Source: Ruminococcaceae bacterium UBA1417
GTDB lineage: Bacteria; Bacillota; Clostridia; Oscillospirales; Acutalibacteraceae
Direction: 5' to 3'
DNA: 64,000 nucleotides
Assembly (NCBI GenBank): GCA_002305575.1
Contig: DBPP01000045.1
Location: 14,230-78,229 of the forward strand
A program made the translations under genes and the position numbers. The notes under the pieces are model-generated. The model was not told where the DNA came from. It searched no databases and saw nothing but the letters and a program-made list of their open reading frames with translations. Shown one piece after another: positions 16,908-25,609 of the stretch (its first letter is position 1; every line of letters begins with the position of its first letter).

Positions 16908-18755
16908 ATGTGTGGTTTTGCCGGCTTTTTCGACCCGGAGGAGTCCTTGCGGGAGGAAAAATATCTCTGGATGGCGCTTGCCCGTCGCATGGCGCAGCGC
17001 ATCGCGCATCGTGGCCCGGACGAAAAAGGCGCGTATGTATCGGAGCACTGCGCGCTGGCGCAGGCTCGCCTCGCTGTGTTGGATCCGGTAAAAGGCGTAC
17101 AGCCCATGACCTATGCTGACAGCGCCCTCACCGCGGCCATTGTCTATAACGGGGAAATCTACAACGCTGATGCGCTCCGCGAAGAGCTATCGCAGCACGG
17201 CTTCACCTTTCAAACCGGCTGCGATACCGAAGTGGTTCTCAAGAGCTATCTGTGCTTTGGCCCCGCGTGTGCGGAGAAGTTGAACGGGATCTTTGCCTTT
17301 GCCATCGACGATGTATCGAACAACCGGCTTTTCCTGTGCCGGGATCGCTTTGGCGTAAAGCCGCTGTTCTACACGTTTTCCGGTGGCCGGCTGGTATTTG
17401 CTTCGGAAATCAAGGCGTTGTTTGAATACCCGGGTGTACAGCCCGTTTTAGGACGTACCGGTATCTGTGAGGTTTTCGGAATTGGTCCGACACGCACGCC
17501 GGGCTGCGGTGTGTTTGAGAATATCCGAGAAATTCGGCCGGGGCACGCGGCCATTTGGGGGCAGAACGGTTTTTCGGAATATCCGTACTTTCAGCTCGAA
17601 GCGCGGCCCTATACGGAAGATTACGATACGTCCGTCCGGAAAGTGCGGGAACTGCTTGAGGATATTGTCTCGCGGCAATTGACGTCCGATGTCCCACTTT
17701 GCGCTTTCCTTTCCGGCGATTTGCAGTCGAGTGTGATTGCGGCCATTGCGGCTCGAGAGCGATTTACCCGTGGGTTGCCGCTGCAAACGTATGCCTTTAC
17801 ATACGGTGAAAACGGCCAGTATACCGGATCCAACAGCAAGCGGACAGAGGACAGCGCGTTTTGGGCCGAACAGGCCGGTGCGTTGCTCAACACGGAGCAC
17901 AGCACGTTGATCTGCGGCGACGAGCAGTTCCCGGATTTACTGATGGATGCCGTAATTGCCAGAGATTTACCCGGCATGGCCGATATAGACGCCGCTTTTC
18001 TATGCTTTTGCCGCGAAGTGAAGAAGCGACACACGGTTGCCCTATGCGGCGAGTGTGCCGATGAAATTTTCGGGGGACACCCGTGGTTCTTTCAGAAGTC
18101 CCCTGCCGGCGTGTTTCCCTGGTCGCGGAACCTTTCCCAGCGCGCGTCCCTGCTGAAACCGGATATCGCGGCCGAAATACAACTGGAGGATTATGTGCGC
18201 GAACGTTTCCGGGAGGCGGTGGACGCGGTGCCGGTGTTATGCGGCGAATCTTCGGAAAACCGGCAGTTCCGCACCATGACGTTTCTTAGTTTATACTGGT
18301 TTATGGCGACGCTTCTGGAGCAAAAAGACCGCTGCGGCATGTACAGCGGTCTCGAGGTGCGTGTGCCATATGCCGATCACCGGTTAATCGAGTATATTTT
18401 CAACACGCCCAAGGAGATTCGGGCACCGAACGGCGTTCCAGATGGGCTTCTGCGCGACGCTTGCCGCGGTTTACTGCCCGATTCCGTTCTTTTCAGACCA
18501 AAATGCCCTTTTCCCAAAATCCACAATCCACGCTATACAGAAGAGCTCAGAAAAAGGCTTTCTCATGTGCTGCGCGATACGGAGCAGCCCATTCACCGCC
18601 TGCTCTCTGCGAAAGCTGCTGTCGATTTGCTGCACCAGTGTCTCGACGACAGACACCCATGGTTCGGCCCGTTTCTGTCTGGCCCGCAACGGATCGCATA
18701 CCTGCTCCAAATCAACCTCTGGCTTGTTCGGTACAAAATCAAAATTGTCCTCTAA
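16908..18755 (+). CDS. Asparagine synthase (glutamine-hydrolysing) homologue with degenerate P-loop
   Basis: A 615-residue AsnB-type protein. The N-terminal glutaminase domain looks intact: MCGFAGFF with nucleophile Cys2 after Met removal, RGPDEKG, ARLAVLD, NGEIYN and GCDTEVV. In the synthetase domain the ATP-pyrophosphatase motif, SGGxDSS in active enzymes, reads SGDLQSS (residues 269-275), and the EKGLLR-type lysine region reads PDGLLRDA; GECADEIFGGHPWF and EVRVPYADHR remain. Starting at 16908 rather than 16899 puts the cysteine second, as required. The motif loss suggests weak or altered synthetase activity, while glutamine hydrolysis may persist. Its stop codon overlaps that of the convergent gerC gene. 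Confidence 0.8.
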   Translation: MCGFAGFFDPEESLREEKYLWMALARRMAQRIAHRGPDEKGAYVSEHCALAQARLAVLDPVKGVQPMTYADSALTAAIVYNGEIYNADALREELSQHGFTFQTGCDTEVVLKSYLCFGPACAEKLNGIFAFAIDDVSNNRLFLCRDRFGVKPLFYTFSGGRLVFASEIKALFEYPGVQPVLGRTGICEVFGIGPTRTPGCGVFENIREIRPGHAAIWGQNGFSEYPYFQLEARPYTEDYDTSVRKVRELLEDIVSRQLTSDVPLCAFLSGDLQSSVIAAIAARERFTRGLPLQTYAFTYGENGQYTGSNSKRTEDSAFWAEQAGALLNTEHSTLICGDEQFPDLLMDAVIARDLPGMADIDAAFLCFCREVKKRHTVALCGECADEIFGGHPWFFQKSPAGVFPWSRNLSQRASLLKPDIAAEIQLEDYVRERFREAVDAVPVLCGESSENRQFRTMTFLSLYWFMATLLEQKDRCGMYSGLEVRVPYADHRLIEYIFNTPKEIRAPNGVPDGLLRDACRGLLPDSVLFRPKCPFPKIHNPRYTEELRKRLSHVLRDTEQPIHRLLSAKAAVDLLHQCLDDRHPWFGPFLSGPQRIAYLLQINLWLVRYKIKIVL

Positions 18756-19840
18756 AAATAGGGCACGTTCTCTTCCTCTACGCGATCGATGGCTGATTCC
18801 ACTTGGATGTCAAACACGGCGTTTTGCTGGATAAGCGCCCAATTGTCGCAGATGCTGCGCCACACTTCTGGCGCGTCGCGCAGCACTGCAGCGCCGAATC
18901 CAGCGGCATCGCTTCCGCTTTCATACACCGCCGCGGACAGATAGGCCTCAATGGCCGAGACAGCCTGCTCGGCCAACGCCTTTTCCAACCGTGGAAACGC
19001 CTCGTTCCCAATTGGATATCGCGCACTGGAGATTGCGCTGATTTCTCCCTCGATTTGCACGTTGACTGCAAACCGAGGGTTTTCTTCTGTACCGGTAAAC
19101 TGGATTTCACTTTTTGTGCGGTTCACTGCCAATGTTACGGCACCGCATGCCGGATCCTCCACGACGAACTGTCCGGCTTTCAGATTTCCCTGCAGAATCA
19201 AGAGGCCCTGCACGTCCTGTGGGGAAAGCAGCTTCTGCAAGGTGAAGTCCCGCAAAAGTGCTGTGCCGGCAGGTTCGATTTGCTCTGTGCGGCGCAGCAC
19301 GGGCAAAACGGCCGATGCTCCCTCGCCGTAGGTGCCGTTGATCAGACCGATCAGATTGACGTCCACAGAGAGCCCACTGTAATCGGCGCCGTTCGTTATC
19401 CCTGCAATCTGCGTAGCGCGTGGATCCGCATCCCCTTCCACACGCAGGATATCTTCGGCGGTCGTTTCGGAAAGGAAAACTTGAATGGTTGGCCTGGAAT
19501 CGTAGTGGCGGATGAAAAAATCAAGATCGGCACCCAGTCCATTTCGGGCGCAGTTCATGCCGAAAACAATCAAAGTATTGTGCGAATACAGGGGCTGTTG
19601 GCCGGTACTTCGTACAATTTCGTTCAGCGCCTGAGGCACCGTCTCCCCCACGCCGGAAAGACTGATTTCGGTACCGTTACCGTCGGCCAGAGCGGCCCGC
19701 ACGGTTACACAGCAGCCATTTTCCGTCCGATCAATCCCAACAGCGCTGATCAGGGCCCGTTCGTGCAGGTCCGGTGCGCAGGCAGAAAGCGTTGCGAAGA
19801 TAAAAACGACGATTCCACAAAGCGTCAAATACTTTTTCAT
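18752..19840 (-). CDS. Ger(x)C family spore germination lipoprotein (C subunit)
   Basis: A 362-residue GerAC-type lipoprotein. The N terminus is a lipoprotein signal (hydrophobic stretch then LSACAPD, Cys about residue 21), followed by LHERALISAVGID, the standard opening of the Ger(x)C domain. It is anchored outside the spore inner membrane and forms a germinant receptor with the A and B subunits. The start at 19840 is placed by AGAAAGGAG upstream and by the ATGA overlap with the stop of the B-subunit gene. A longer reading to 20218 only mirrors that gene in another frame. Confidence 0.9.
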   Translation of the reverse strand: MKKYLTLCGIVVFIFATLSACAPDLHERALISAVGIDRTENGCCVTVRAALADGNGTEISLSGVGETVPQALNEIVRSTGQQPLYSHNTLIVFGMNCARNGLGADLDFFIRHYDSRPTIQVFLSETTAEDILRVEGDADPRATQIAGITNGADYSGLSVDVNLIGLINGTYGEGASAVLPVLRRTEQIEPAGTALLRDFTLQKLLSPQDVQGLLILQGNLKAGQFVVEDPACGAVTLAVNRTKSEIQFTGTEENPRFAVNVQIEGEISAISSARYPIGNEAFPRLEKALAEQAVSAIEAYLSAAVYESGSDAAGFGAAVLRDAPEVWRSICDNWALIQQNAVFDIQVESAIDRVEEENVPYF

Positions 19841-20919
19841 CCGGCTTTTCGCTCCTTTCTGCAAAGCTCTGCAATCCAGATAATGACCGGAAGCAAAACG
19901 CTTGTCAGTGTGGTGAAGGCCAAAAGGTATTCCATGCGGAACAGAACGCCGGCACGGCGGGCATCTTCTGTAATCCACAGAGAAAACAATACGCTTACCG
20001 CAGCCGATGCGGCCAAAAGAACCGAACGAACCCGTGGCTTGACCATGCGCGAAACGCATTCGGAAATCCCGAACAGACCGCAGGCAATGCGAATGACAAG
20101 CGTCATCATACACAGACCGATAAAGAGCGCGTCCAGCCGCTGAATGCCTGCAATTTCCGACATGGCGGCCAGCGTGTATGCCGGAAAGATCTGTAAATAG
20201 GCGTATTCTCCGAGACAAGAGACGATGAAGAACAACAGGATAGACAAAAACAGTGTGATACCGCCGTTGAACACGGCAAATCCCAATTTTTTTCGTCCGG
20301 TCACAAACGGCATCAGCACAGCAAATTCTGCAATCGACGTGCAGCGGGAAGCAAAGACAAAAAAGCCGCGAAAGGCCGTGCCAGCACCATCGTACCAGAG
20401 CGGCTCCACATAGCGCAGCGTGACGTTTGGCGAGAGCGCCGTGAAGATAGCTGCCATCCCCAGCGCAAATAGAACGAAAATACAGATGGCGGCGCGGGAG
20501 ATGGTCTCAATCCCCTTGATCGCACCGTACAGGGCAATGCCCGTAAGAATAATGGCAATCGACCATTTGGAAGCGGCAGGATCCATGGTGTTTAGCAAAA
20601 GGGCCAAAAACATGGATAGGCTGAAGGTGTTCATGACAAGGAAAAAAACGCCGTAGATGGCGGAAATGCCAAAGCCAAATCCGCCCATGCGCTGCTCTGC
20701 AATAGCGGGCAGGGATTTCTCCGGATAGCGCCGGTTCAGCCAGAAAAGCGGCAATACAAGGAGAAAGCATACGGCAAAAAGCATTAAGGAGGAAAAAATC
20801 GTTTCAAGAAGATTGCCCCGTCCAAGCGTCTGCGCGTTGACCGTAATGCTGATAACGACCCGGGAAAGGAACAACATGAAATAGAACTGAAAGGCGCTGA
20901 TTTTGGTGGGATGCTTCAA
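19837..20919 (-). CDS. Spore germination permease (GerB/GerAB family, B subunit)
   Basis: A 360-residue integral membrane protein with about ten hydrophobic helices, a member of the endospore germination permease (APC superfamily) family. Opening KHPTKISAFQFYFMLFLSR matches the family. It forms the likely germinant-binding channel in the spore inner membrane. A TTG start at 20919 is chosen: AAGGAGG lies 10 bases upstream and the codon overlaps the TGA of the A-subunit gene (TTGA); an ATG at 20991 is possible but lies deep inside the previous gene. Confidence 0.88.
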   Translation of the reverse strand: MKHPTKISAFQFYFMLFLSRVVISITVNAQTLGRGNLLETIFSSLMLFAVCFLLVLPLFWLNRRYPEKSLPAIAEQRMGGFGFGISAIYGVFFLVMNTFSLSMFLALLLNTMDPAASKWSIAIILTGIALYGAIKGIETISRAAICIFVLFALGMAAIFTALSPNVTLRYVEPLWYDGAGTAFRGFFVFASRCTSIAEFAVLMPFVTGRKKLGFAVFNGGITLFLSILLFFIVSCLGEYAYLQIFPAYTLAAMSEIAGIQRLDALFIGLCMMTLVIRIACGLFGISECVSRMVKPRVRSVLLAASAAVSVLFSLWITEDARRAGVLFRMEYLLAFTTLTSVLLPVIIWIAELCRKERKAG

Positions 20920-22373
20920 AATCGCTTTTCCTCCTTCCCGGCCCCGGGCATATTTTGCACGGGATTGTTTTTTGCCGCAAGCCGTTTCCAACCAATGCGC
21001 AGTGCCACATCGCGCATGGCGTGCAGGCGAAACGGCGCCACCGGAGCCATGAAGGGAACCTTAAAGCTACTTTTGCCGCAGAGGTTAAAAATGATGAAGG
21101 TCAACCCCACCAGTATTCCCCACACGCCCCAGATTCCGCCGACAACAATGAAGGCGAGGCGTAGAACGGCCATCTGTTCGTAAAGCTTTGGAATGACGTA
21201 GCCTGTGATCACGGTCACCGCGATGACGACAAGCGACGGGGCGCTCACAAGTCCGGCGGAAACCGCGGTTTCGCCGATTACCAAACCGCCTACAATACTG
21301 ACGGAACCGCTCAAAGATTTTGGGACGCGCAAGCCGGCCTCGCGCATCAATTCGTACATGAAATATAACAGGATGGCTTCCAGCATAACCGGAAATGGCG
21401 TCTGACTCTCCGCTTCGGCGACCTTTAGCAACAATGTTTCGGGCAAAAGCTCCGGATTGTGTGTTGCAATGCCGACATAAATACCCGGCAGAAAAATAGC
21501 CAGAAAAAAAGCGGCGTATTTGAGCCAGCGGATGAAAGCCGCATAGAAAGGTCGGTTGGCGTAATCGTCGACGGTCTGAAAATTCTCGACAAACAGGTAC
21601 GGCACGTACACGGCTGTCGGCGTTCCGTCAATCAGAATGCCGATGCGGCCCTCGTGCAGTTTGCCACACAGCGTATCCGGCCGCTCCGTCAGACCGACAC
21701 TTTCGAAAATCGAAGGACGCTCCAGATACCCGGTCAGATACCCGGCGGCGAGCACGTCCTGAAGGTTGCAGCTTCCAAGGCGTTTTTTCACTTCGGCTAA
21801 AATCTCCGGATCCACAATGGTGTCGAGATAGCAGATGGCGGCCGGCGTATGACTTTCTTCTCCAAGGATAATCGGCTCGAACTTGAGCGCCGGCGTTTTC
21901 ATGCGCCGACGGATCATGGAAATGTTGATGATGTACGTTTCCACAAAGCCTTCCCGTGAGCCGCGCTGCATGACTTCGGTATCCGGCTCATCAACACTTC
22001 GTTTTTCAAAGCCCTGCGTGCCAAAGGCCAGTGCGTAGTTGCATTCGTCAATAAGCAGGACGGAAAAACCGTTCATCAGGCGCAGGACCAGATCATCCAT
22101 AGTGTGGACTTCGGCCTGATCGGCTGTGCCAAGGACATTTTGCTGGATATAGACCATTTTTTCTCGGCCGCTTGCCTGTAAAATTGCCGTGCGCATAATT
22201 GGATTTAAAACGCCGAGCGTTATATGCTGTTTATTCACCAGGCCCTCCATTGCGACAAGCGCCGCAGATACGCCGTCAATTTGAAATTCGCGCAGGATAA
22301 AATCCATGGCGTTTTTAAAGATTCCGCGCAGGTATCCGATATTTTCCGAGAGCTGATCGGACAAATTCACCAT
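20916..22373 (-). CDS. Spore germination protein GerA family (A subunit)
   Basis: A 485-residue GerA-family protein. A soluble N-terminal domain (about residues 1-280, with LMNGFSVLLIDECNYAL and the conserved EGRIGILIDGTPTAVYVPYLFVE region near 240) is followed by about five membrane helices. GerA subunits assemble as nutrient-gated ion channels in the spore inner membrane. Length is normal. The start at 22373 follows GGAAGG. First gene of the gerA-gerB-gerC operon; the nutrient it recognises cannot be predicted. Confidence 0.93.
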   Translation of the reverse strand: MVNLSDQLSENIGYLRGIFKNAMDFILREFQIDGVSAALVAMEGLVNKQHITLGVLNPIMRTAILQASGREKMVYIQQNVLGTADQAEVHTMDDLVLRLMNGFSVLLIDECNYALAFGTQGFEKRSVDEPDTEVMQRGSREGFVETYIINISMIRRRMKTPALKFEPIILGEESHTPAAICYLDTIVDPEILAEVKKRLGSCNLQDVLAAGYLTGYLERPSIFESVGLTERPDTLCGKLHEGRIGILIDGTPTAVYVPYLFVENFQTVDDYANRPFYAAFIRWLKYAAFFLAIFLPGIYVGIATHNPELLPETLLLKVAEAESQTPFPVMLEAILLYFMYELMREAGLRVPKSLSGSVSIVGGLVIGETAVSAGLVSAPSLVVIAVTVITGYVIPKLYEQMAVLRLAFIVVGGIWGVWGILVGLTFIIFNLCGKSSFKVPFMAPVAPFRLHAMRDVALRIGWKRLAAKNNPVQNMPGAGKEEKRF

Positions 22374-22442
22374 AGAAGGACGCCTTCCTTTCTTTTCTGT
22401 AAACGCAGGCACGTTCCTGTCTGTAGAATTTACCCGGAAGCC

Positions 22443-22472
22443 GTATTTTATACACGAGCTACGCGCATAATA
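22443..22472 (+). promoter_or_regulatory. Possible forespore (SigG/SigF-type) promoter before DUF421 gene
   Basis: GTATT (22443-22447), 18-base spacer, CATAATA (22466-22472) resembles the SigG pattern gHATR-N17/18-CATnnTA. It lies between the divergent germination operon and the DUF421 gene. Weak evidence. Confidence 0.3.
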
Positions 22473-22504
22473 CGCCTGAATCGCCCGTGAAAGGAATGCG
22501 GAAT

Positions 22505-23200
22505 ATGTTTATTTCTCTTGTGCGCACCATTATCTTGTACATCACCATCATCGCCGCCGTACGGATCATGGGAAAACGGCAGATCAGCCAGCTGCAAACC
22601 AGTGAACTTGTGGTTACGATGCTGATTTCCGACCTCGCTGTAATCCCCATGCAGAACAGCGGGCAGCCGCTTCTGAGCGGTGTCATTCCGATTTTTGTGC
22701 TCATCTCACTTGAAGTATTCCTGTCGTTTATCATGCTGAAAAGCGGAAAAATTCGCCGCGTTATCTGTGGAAAACCGGTTGTGATCATTCAGAATGGCCG
22801 AATTATACAGGATACGATGCGTGAACTGCGGATGAGCATCGAGGACCTTTTTGAGCAGCTGCGCCAGAAGGATGCATTTGCGCTGCAGGATGTAGCGTAT
22901 GCGATTGTGGAAACCAATGGCACGCTCAGTGTGATCAAGAAAGCGGATGTGGATTATCTCCGGCCGCTGGATATGGGCATCCAGCCGCAGGACAACGGTC
23001 TGGAAGTCGTTGTCGTCAGCGACGGACGGATCTCCACTGGATCTTTGCAGCTTTGCGGAAAAGACAGCGCATGGGTCGAGAAGACGCTGAAAAAGGAAAA
23101 AACCGCGTTGAAAGAAGTTTTTATCCTTACGGCCAACAGTACCGGGCAATATACATTGATCCGGAAACAGGACAATAAGCGAAAGGGGGTTGCATCATGA
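22505..23200 (+). CDS. DUF421 family membrane protein (YetF-like)
   Basis: A 231-residue protein with about three N-terminal membrane helices (VRTIILYITIIAAVRIMG; LVVTMLISDLAVIP; GVIPIFVLISLEVFLSFI) and a cytoplasmic domain with KPVVIIQNGRI and MSIEDLFEQLRQKD, the DUF421 signature. Several Bacillus relatives are made in the forespore and share the domain found in SpoVA-associated proteins; function is unknown. The start at 22505 gives a normal distance from AAAGGA. It overlaps the next gene by 4 bases, and DUF421-DUF4363 pairs recur in spore formers. Confidence 0.85.
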   Translation: MFISLVRTIILYITIIAAVRIMGKRQISQLQTSELVVTMLISDLAVIPMQNSGQPLLSGVIPIFVLISLEVFLSFIMLKSGKIRRVICGKPVVIIQNGRIIQDTMRELRMSIEDLFEQLRQKDAFALQDVAYAIVETNGTLSVIKKADVDYLRPLDMGIQPQDNGLEVVVVSDGRISTGSLQLCGKDSAWVEKTLKKEKTALKEVFILTANSTGQYTLIRKQDNKRKGVAS

Positions 23201-23577
23201 AACGTGTTGCCACGGCGGCGTTGCTTGCCGCTTTGGTGCTTGCCCTATGCATTGGGTGCCGCATTGTGATGGAACGGCAGATCGGGCGCATTACGGATAC
23301 TATGGATCAAATCGACGCATCGCTTGCTGCGGGTGACACAGTGGAGGCGCTGGAAATCAGCCGGGAGTTTCTACGCAAGTGGGACGCGATGCACGATCAG
23401 CTGTGCTATTTTATTCAGCATGAGCATCTGGATCCACTCGAAAACGTTTTTGCGGTTCTTCCCTATTACATCGAGCAAGGGGAAATTTCACTCGCACGTG
23501 CGCAATGCCGCATCGTTCAAACCGCAGCCGGCCACATAATGAAAACGGAACGTGTCACACCATCCAATATTCTGTGA
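23197..23577 (+). CDS. DUF4363 family protein
   Basis: A 126-residue small protein with one N-terminal membrane segment (residues about 5-22) and a helical extracytoplasmic domain containing FLRKWDAMHDQLCYFIQHEHLD, which matches DUF4363. Function unknown. It starts within the TGA of the DUF421 gene (ATGA overlap), so the pair is probably translated together, and ends just before a bidirectional terminator. Confidence 0.75.
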   Translation: MKRVATAALLAALVLALCIGCRIVMERQIGRITDTMDQIDASLAAGDTVEALEISREFLRKWDAMHDQLCYFIQHEHLDPLENVFAVLPYYIEQGEISLARAQCRIVQTAAGHIMKTERVTPSNIL

Positions 23578-23590
23578 AAACTTTCCTATA

Positions 23591-23622
23591 AAAAAACAGC
23601 GTCGTTTACCGACGCTGTTTTA
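23591..23622. terminator. Bidirectional terminator between DUF4363 and rnpB
   Basis: Nine-bp stem ACAGCGTCG / CGACGCTGT, loop TTTAC, with a run of A on the left and T on the right. On the minus strand it gives a seven-base T-run just after rnpB. Confidence 0.85.
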
Positions 23623-23628
23623 TAGTTT

Positions 23629-23972
23629 GCGACTAAGCCTGTAAGCCGAGTTCTGTCTTGGACAACCATCTTTCTCGACTGCATGTTGCCATGCAGCTCA
23701 AGCCACCTCCTCGAAACGCGCCGGGCCGACGCATACGTTTCTCCACGGTGTTGCTCCGAATAGGGTTTACATGGCCGCACAGTCTCCTGTGCGCCGGTAC
23801 GCTCTTACCGCACCTTTCCACCCTTACCCGCAGAAGCGGGCGGTATATCTCTGTTGCACTTTCCCTGGGGTCGCCCCCGGCGGCTGTTAGCCGTTATTCT
23901 CGCCCTGTGGAGCTCGGACTTTCCTCAGGTGCGGCCTTTCGGCGTACACCCGCGGCTGTCCGGCTTACTCGC
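23629..23972 (-). ncRNA. rnpB: RNase P RNA component
   Basis: About 344 bases on the minus strand. The ends pair to form helix P1 (GCGAGTAAGCC with GGCTTAGTCGC). The conserved 5' core GAGGAAAGTCCGAGCTCC, the CR-II/III region GGGAAAGTGCAACAGAGA, AAGGGTGGAAAGGTGCGGTAAGAG (two pieces) and the 3' core ACAGAACTCGGCTTACAG are all present. It is the catalytic RNA that matures tRNA 5' ends. The 5' end lies only 12 bases after the pncB stop and I see no good promoter in that gap, so it may be transcribed from within or through pncB. A terminator follows at 23591-23622. Confidence 0.96.
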
Positions 23973-23983
23973 AAAATATCGGA

Positions 23984-25444
23984 TTAGTATTGGTTCTGGG
24001 ACAACAAACGATTCTTTTCATCCCAAAGCTTCTGAGATAGATCCACATAGTAGCTGTGCGGATTTTCAAAACGCGTGACTTCATCCCAAAGGGTGTCAAC
24101 TTGCGCCAAACAATGCGCGCGAATGGCACTCAGGGCGCGTGGTTGATAAAGGCATTCGCCCTGTTTAAAGAGCTGTGTCCGTAAGCGCACCGCACGGAAA
24201 TTATCTACGGTCTTGCACTTCCAGGTGTGGTTCGGATCAAAAAGCGTGTACGGTTTTTCGTCGTCAATCACTTCGTCATGCAGCGTAATGACGTCGGCAA
24301 TAGCCTTGTCGGTTTCCCGATCAAAAATGCGCCAGACTTCCTTAAAGCACGGCGTTGTAATTTTCGCAACATTTTCGCTGATCTTGATCTTCGGGACCAG
24401 TGTGCCATCCGCTTTTTCGACGGCTGCCAGCTTATATACACCGCCGAAAACAGGTTCACTGGAAGAGGTAATCAGGCGTTCACCGACGCCGAAAGAATCC
24501 ACCTTCGCCCCCTGCATCAGCATATCACGAATGATGTATTCATCGAGTGAGTTGGAAGCACAGATCTTACAATCCTCAAAACCGGCGTCGTCCAGCATTT
24601 TGCGCGCTTTTCTCGAAAGGTAAGTAATGTCGCCGCTATCAATCCGGATACCGGCTGGCCGGTATCCCATCGGCACCACCACTTCGTTGAAGACACGAAT
24701 GGCGTTTGGTACGCCGGATTTGAGCACGTTATAGGTGTCGACCAGCAGCATGCAGTTTTGCGGATATTCCGTCGCATAGGCCTTGAACGCTTCATATTCG
24801 CTGTCAAACAGCTGAACCCAGCTGTGCGCCATTGTACCGAGTGCCGGTACACCGAAACGGCGGTCACTGATGGTGCAAGCCGTTCCGATGCAACCGCCGA
24901 TATATGCGGCACGTGCACCGTATACTGCGCCGTCAAAGCCTTGTGCACGCCGGGAACCGAATTCCATAACCGCCCTCCCGCTCGCAGCACGGACAATGCG
25001 GTTAGTTTTCGTGGCGATCAAGCTCTGGTGATTGATGCACAGCAGGATCATGGTTTCAACAAACTGTGCCTGGATGACAGGACCGCGTACCGTCACAATG
25101 GGTTCCCCTGGAAAAATCGGCGTCCCTTCCGGTACAGCCCAAACATCGCAGACAAATTTGAAATGGCGCAGATAGTCTAAAAATGCCTCACAAAAAATGT
25201 GTTTGGAACGCAGGTACTGAATATCCTCGTCGGTGAAGGACAGATCGTTCAGATAATCCACAAGCTGCTCCACGCCAGCCATGATGGCAAAGCCGCCGCC
25301 ATCGGGCACCTTTCTGAAAAACATATCAAAATAGCCGATGGTATCCTTGAAACCGCTCGTAAAATAACCGTTTGCCATAGTAAGCTCATAAAAGTCTGTC
25401 AGCATGGTCAGATTGACGCGGTCACCGCAAAAATTCGCACTCAT
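23984..25444 (-). CDS. pncB: Nicotinate phosphoribosyltransferase
   Basis: A 486-residue NAPRTase that makes nicotinate mononucleotide from nicotinate and PRPP for NAD salvage. MLTDFYELTMANGYF at the N terminus, FGSRRAQG (near residue 165), the phosphohistidine segment GTMAHSWVQ (near 207) and RIDSGDI are hallmark motifs. Length fits the long bacterial form. It lies behind the promoter at 25486-25514 and directly upstream of rnpB. NAD kinase is encoded elsewhere in the window (35873). Confidence 0.95.
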   Translation of the reverse strand: MSANFCGDRVNLTMLTDFYELTMANGYFTSGFKDTIGYFDMFFRKVPDGGGFAIMAGVEQLVDYLNDLSFTDEDIQYLRSKHIFCEAFLDYLRHFKFVCDVWAVPEGTPIFPGEPIVTVRGPVIQAQFVETMILLCINHQSLIATKTNRIVRAASGRAVMEFGSRRAQGFDGAVYGARAAYIGGCIGTACTISDRRFGVPALGTMAHSWVQLFDSEYEAFKAYATEYPQNCMLLVDTYNVLKSGVPNAIRVFNEVVVPMGYRPAGIRIDSGDITYLSRKARKMLDDAGFEDCKICASNSLDEYIIRDMLMQGAKVDSFGVGERLITSSSEPVFGGVYKLAAVEKADGTLVPKIKISENVAKITTPCFKEVWRIFDRETDKAIADVITLHDEVIDDEKPYTLFDPNHTWKCKTVDNFRAVRLRTQLFKQGECLYQPRALSAIRAHCLAQVDTLWDEVTRFENPHSYYVDLSQKLWDEKNRLLSQNQY

Positions 25445-25485
25445 TACGTTCCCCTCACTGCAGTTTTATCGATGGATTGGATTCC

Positions 25486-25514
25486 ATTATACTTCTTTTC
25501 CCGAAAAAGTACAA
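25486..25514 (-). promoter_or_regulatory. Promoter of pncB
   Basis: TTGTAC (25509-25514), 17-base spacer, TATAAT (25486-25491) on the minus strand, 41 bases before the pncB ATG. Confidence 0.75.
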
Positions 25515-25609
25515 TATGAAAAGGCGAAAAATCTGCCTATCCACGGCAAAAAAACGCAGAAAAAAAAGAGTCTTTTGAAAAAAGCGGGTGGCTCCTGTAT
25601 CGTCCTCCG

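Noticed and set aside
18803..20143. 446-codon plus-strand frame opposite gerC/gerB
   Set aside because: No domain, no ribosome site, and both minus-strand germination genes are clear.
19841..20218. N-terminal extension of gerC to 20218
   Set aside because: The extra 126 residues are an out-of-frame reading of gerB; the lipoprotein signal begins at 19840 with its own ribosome site.
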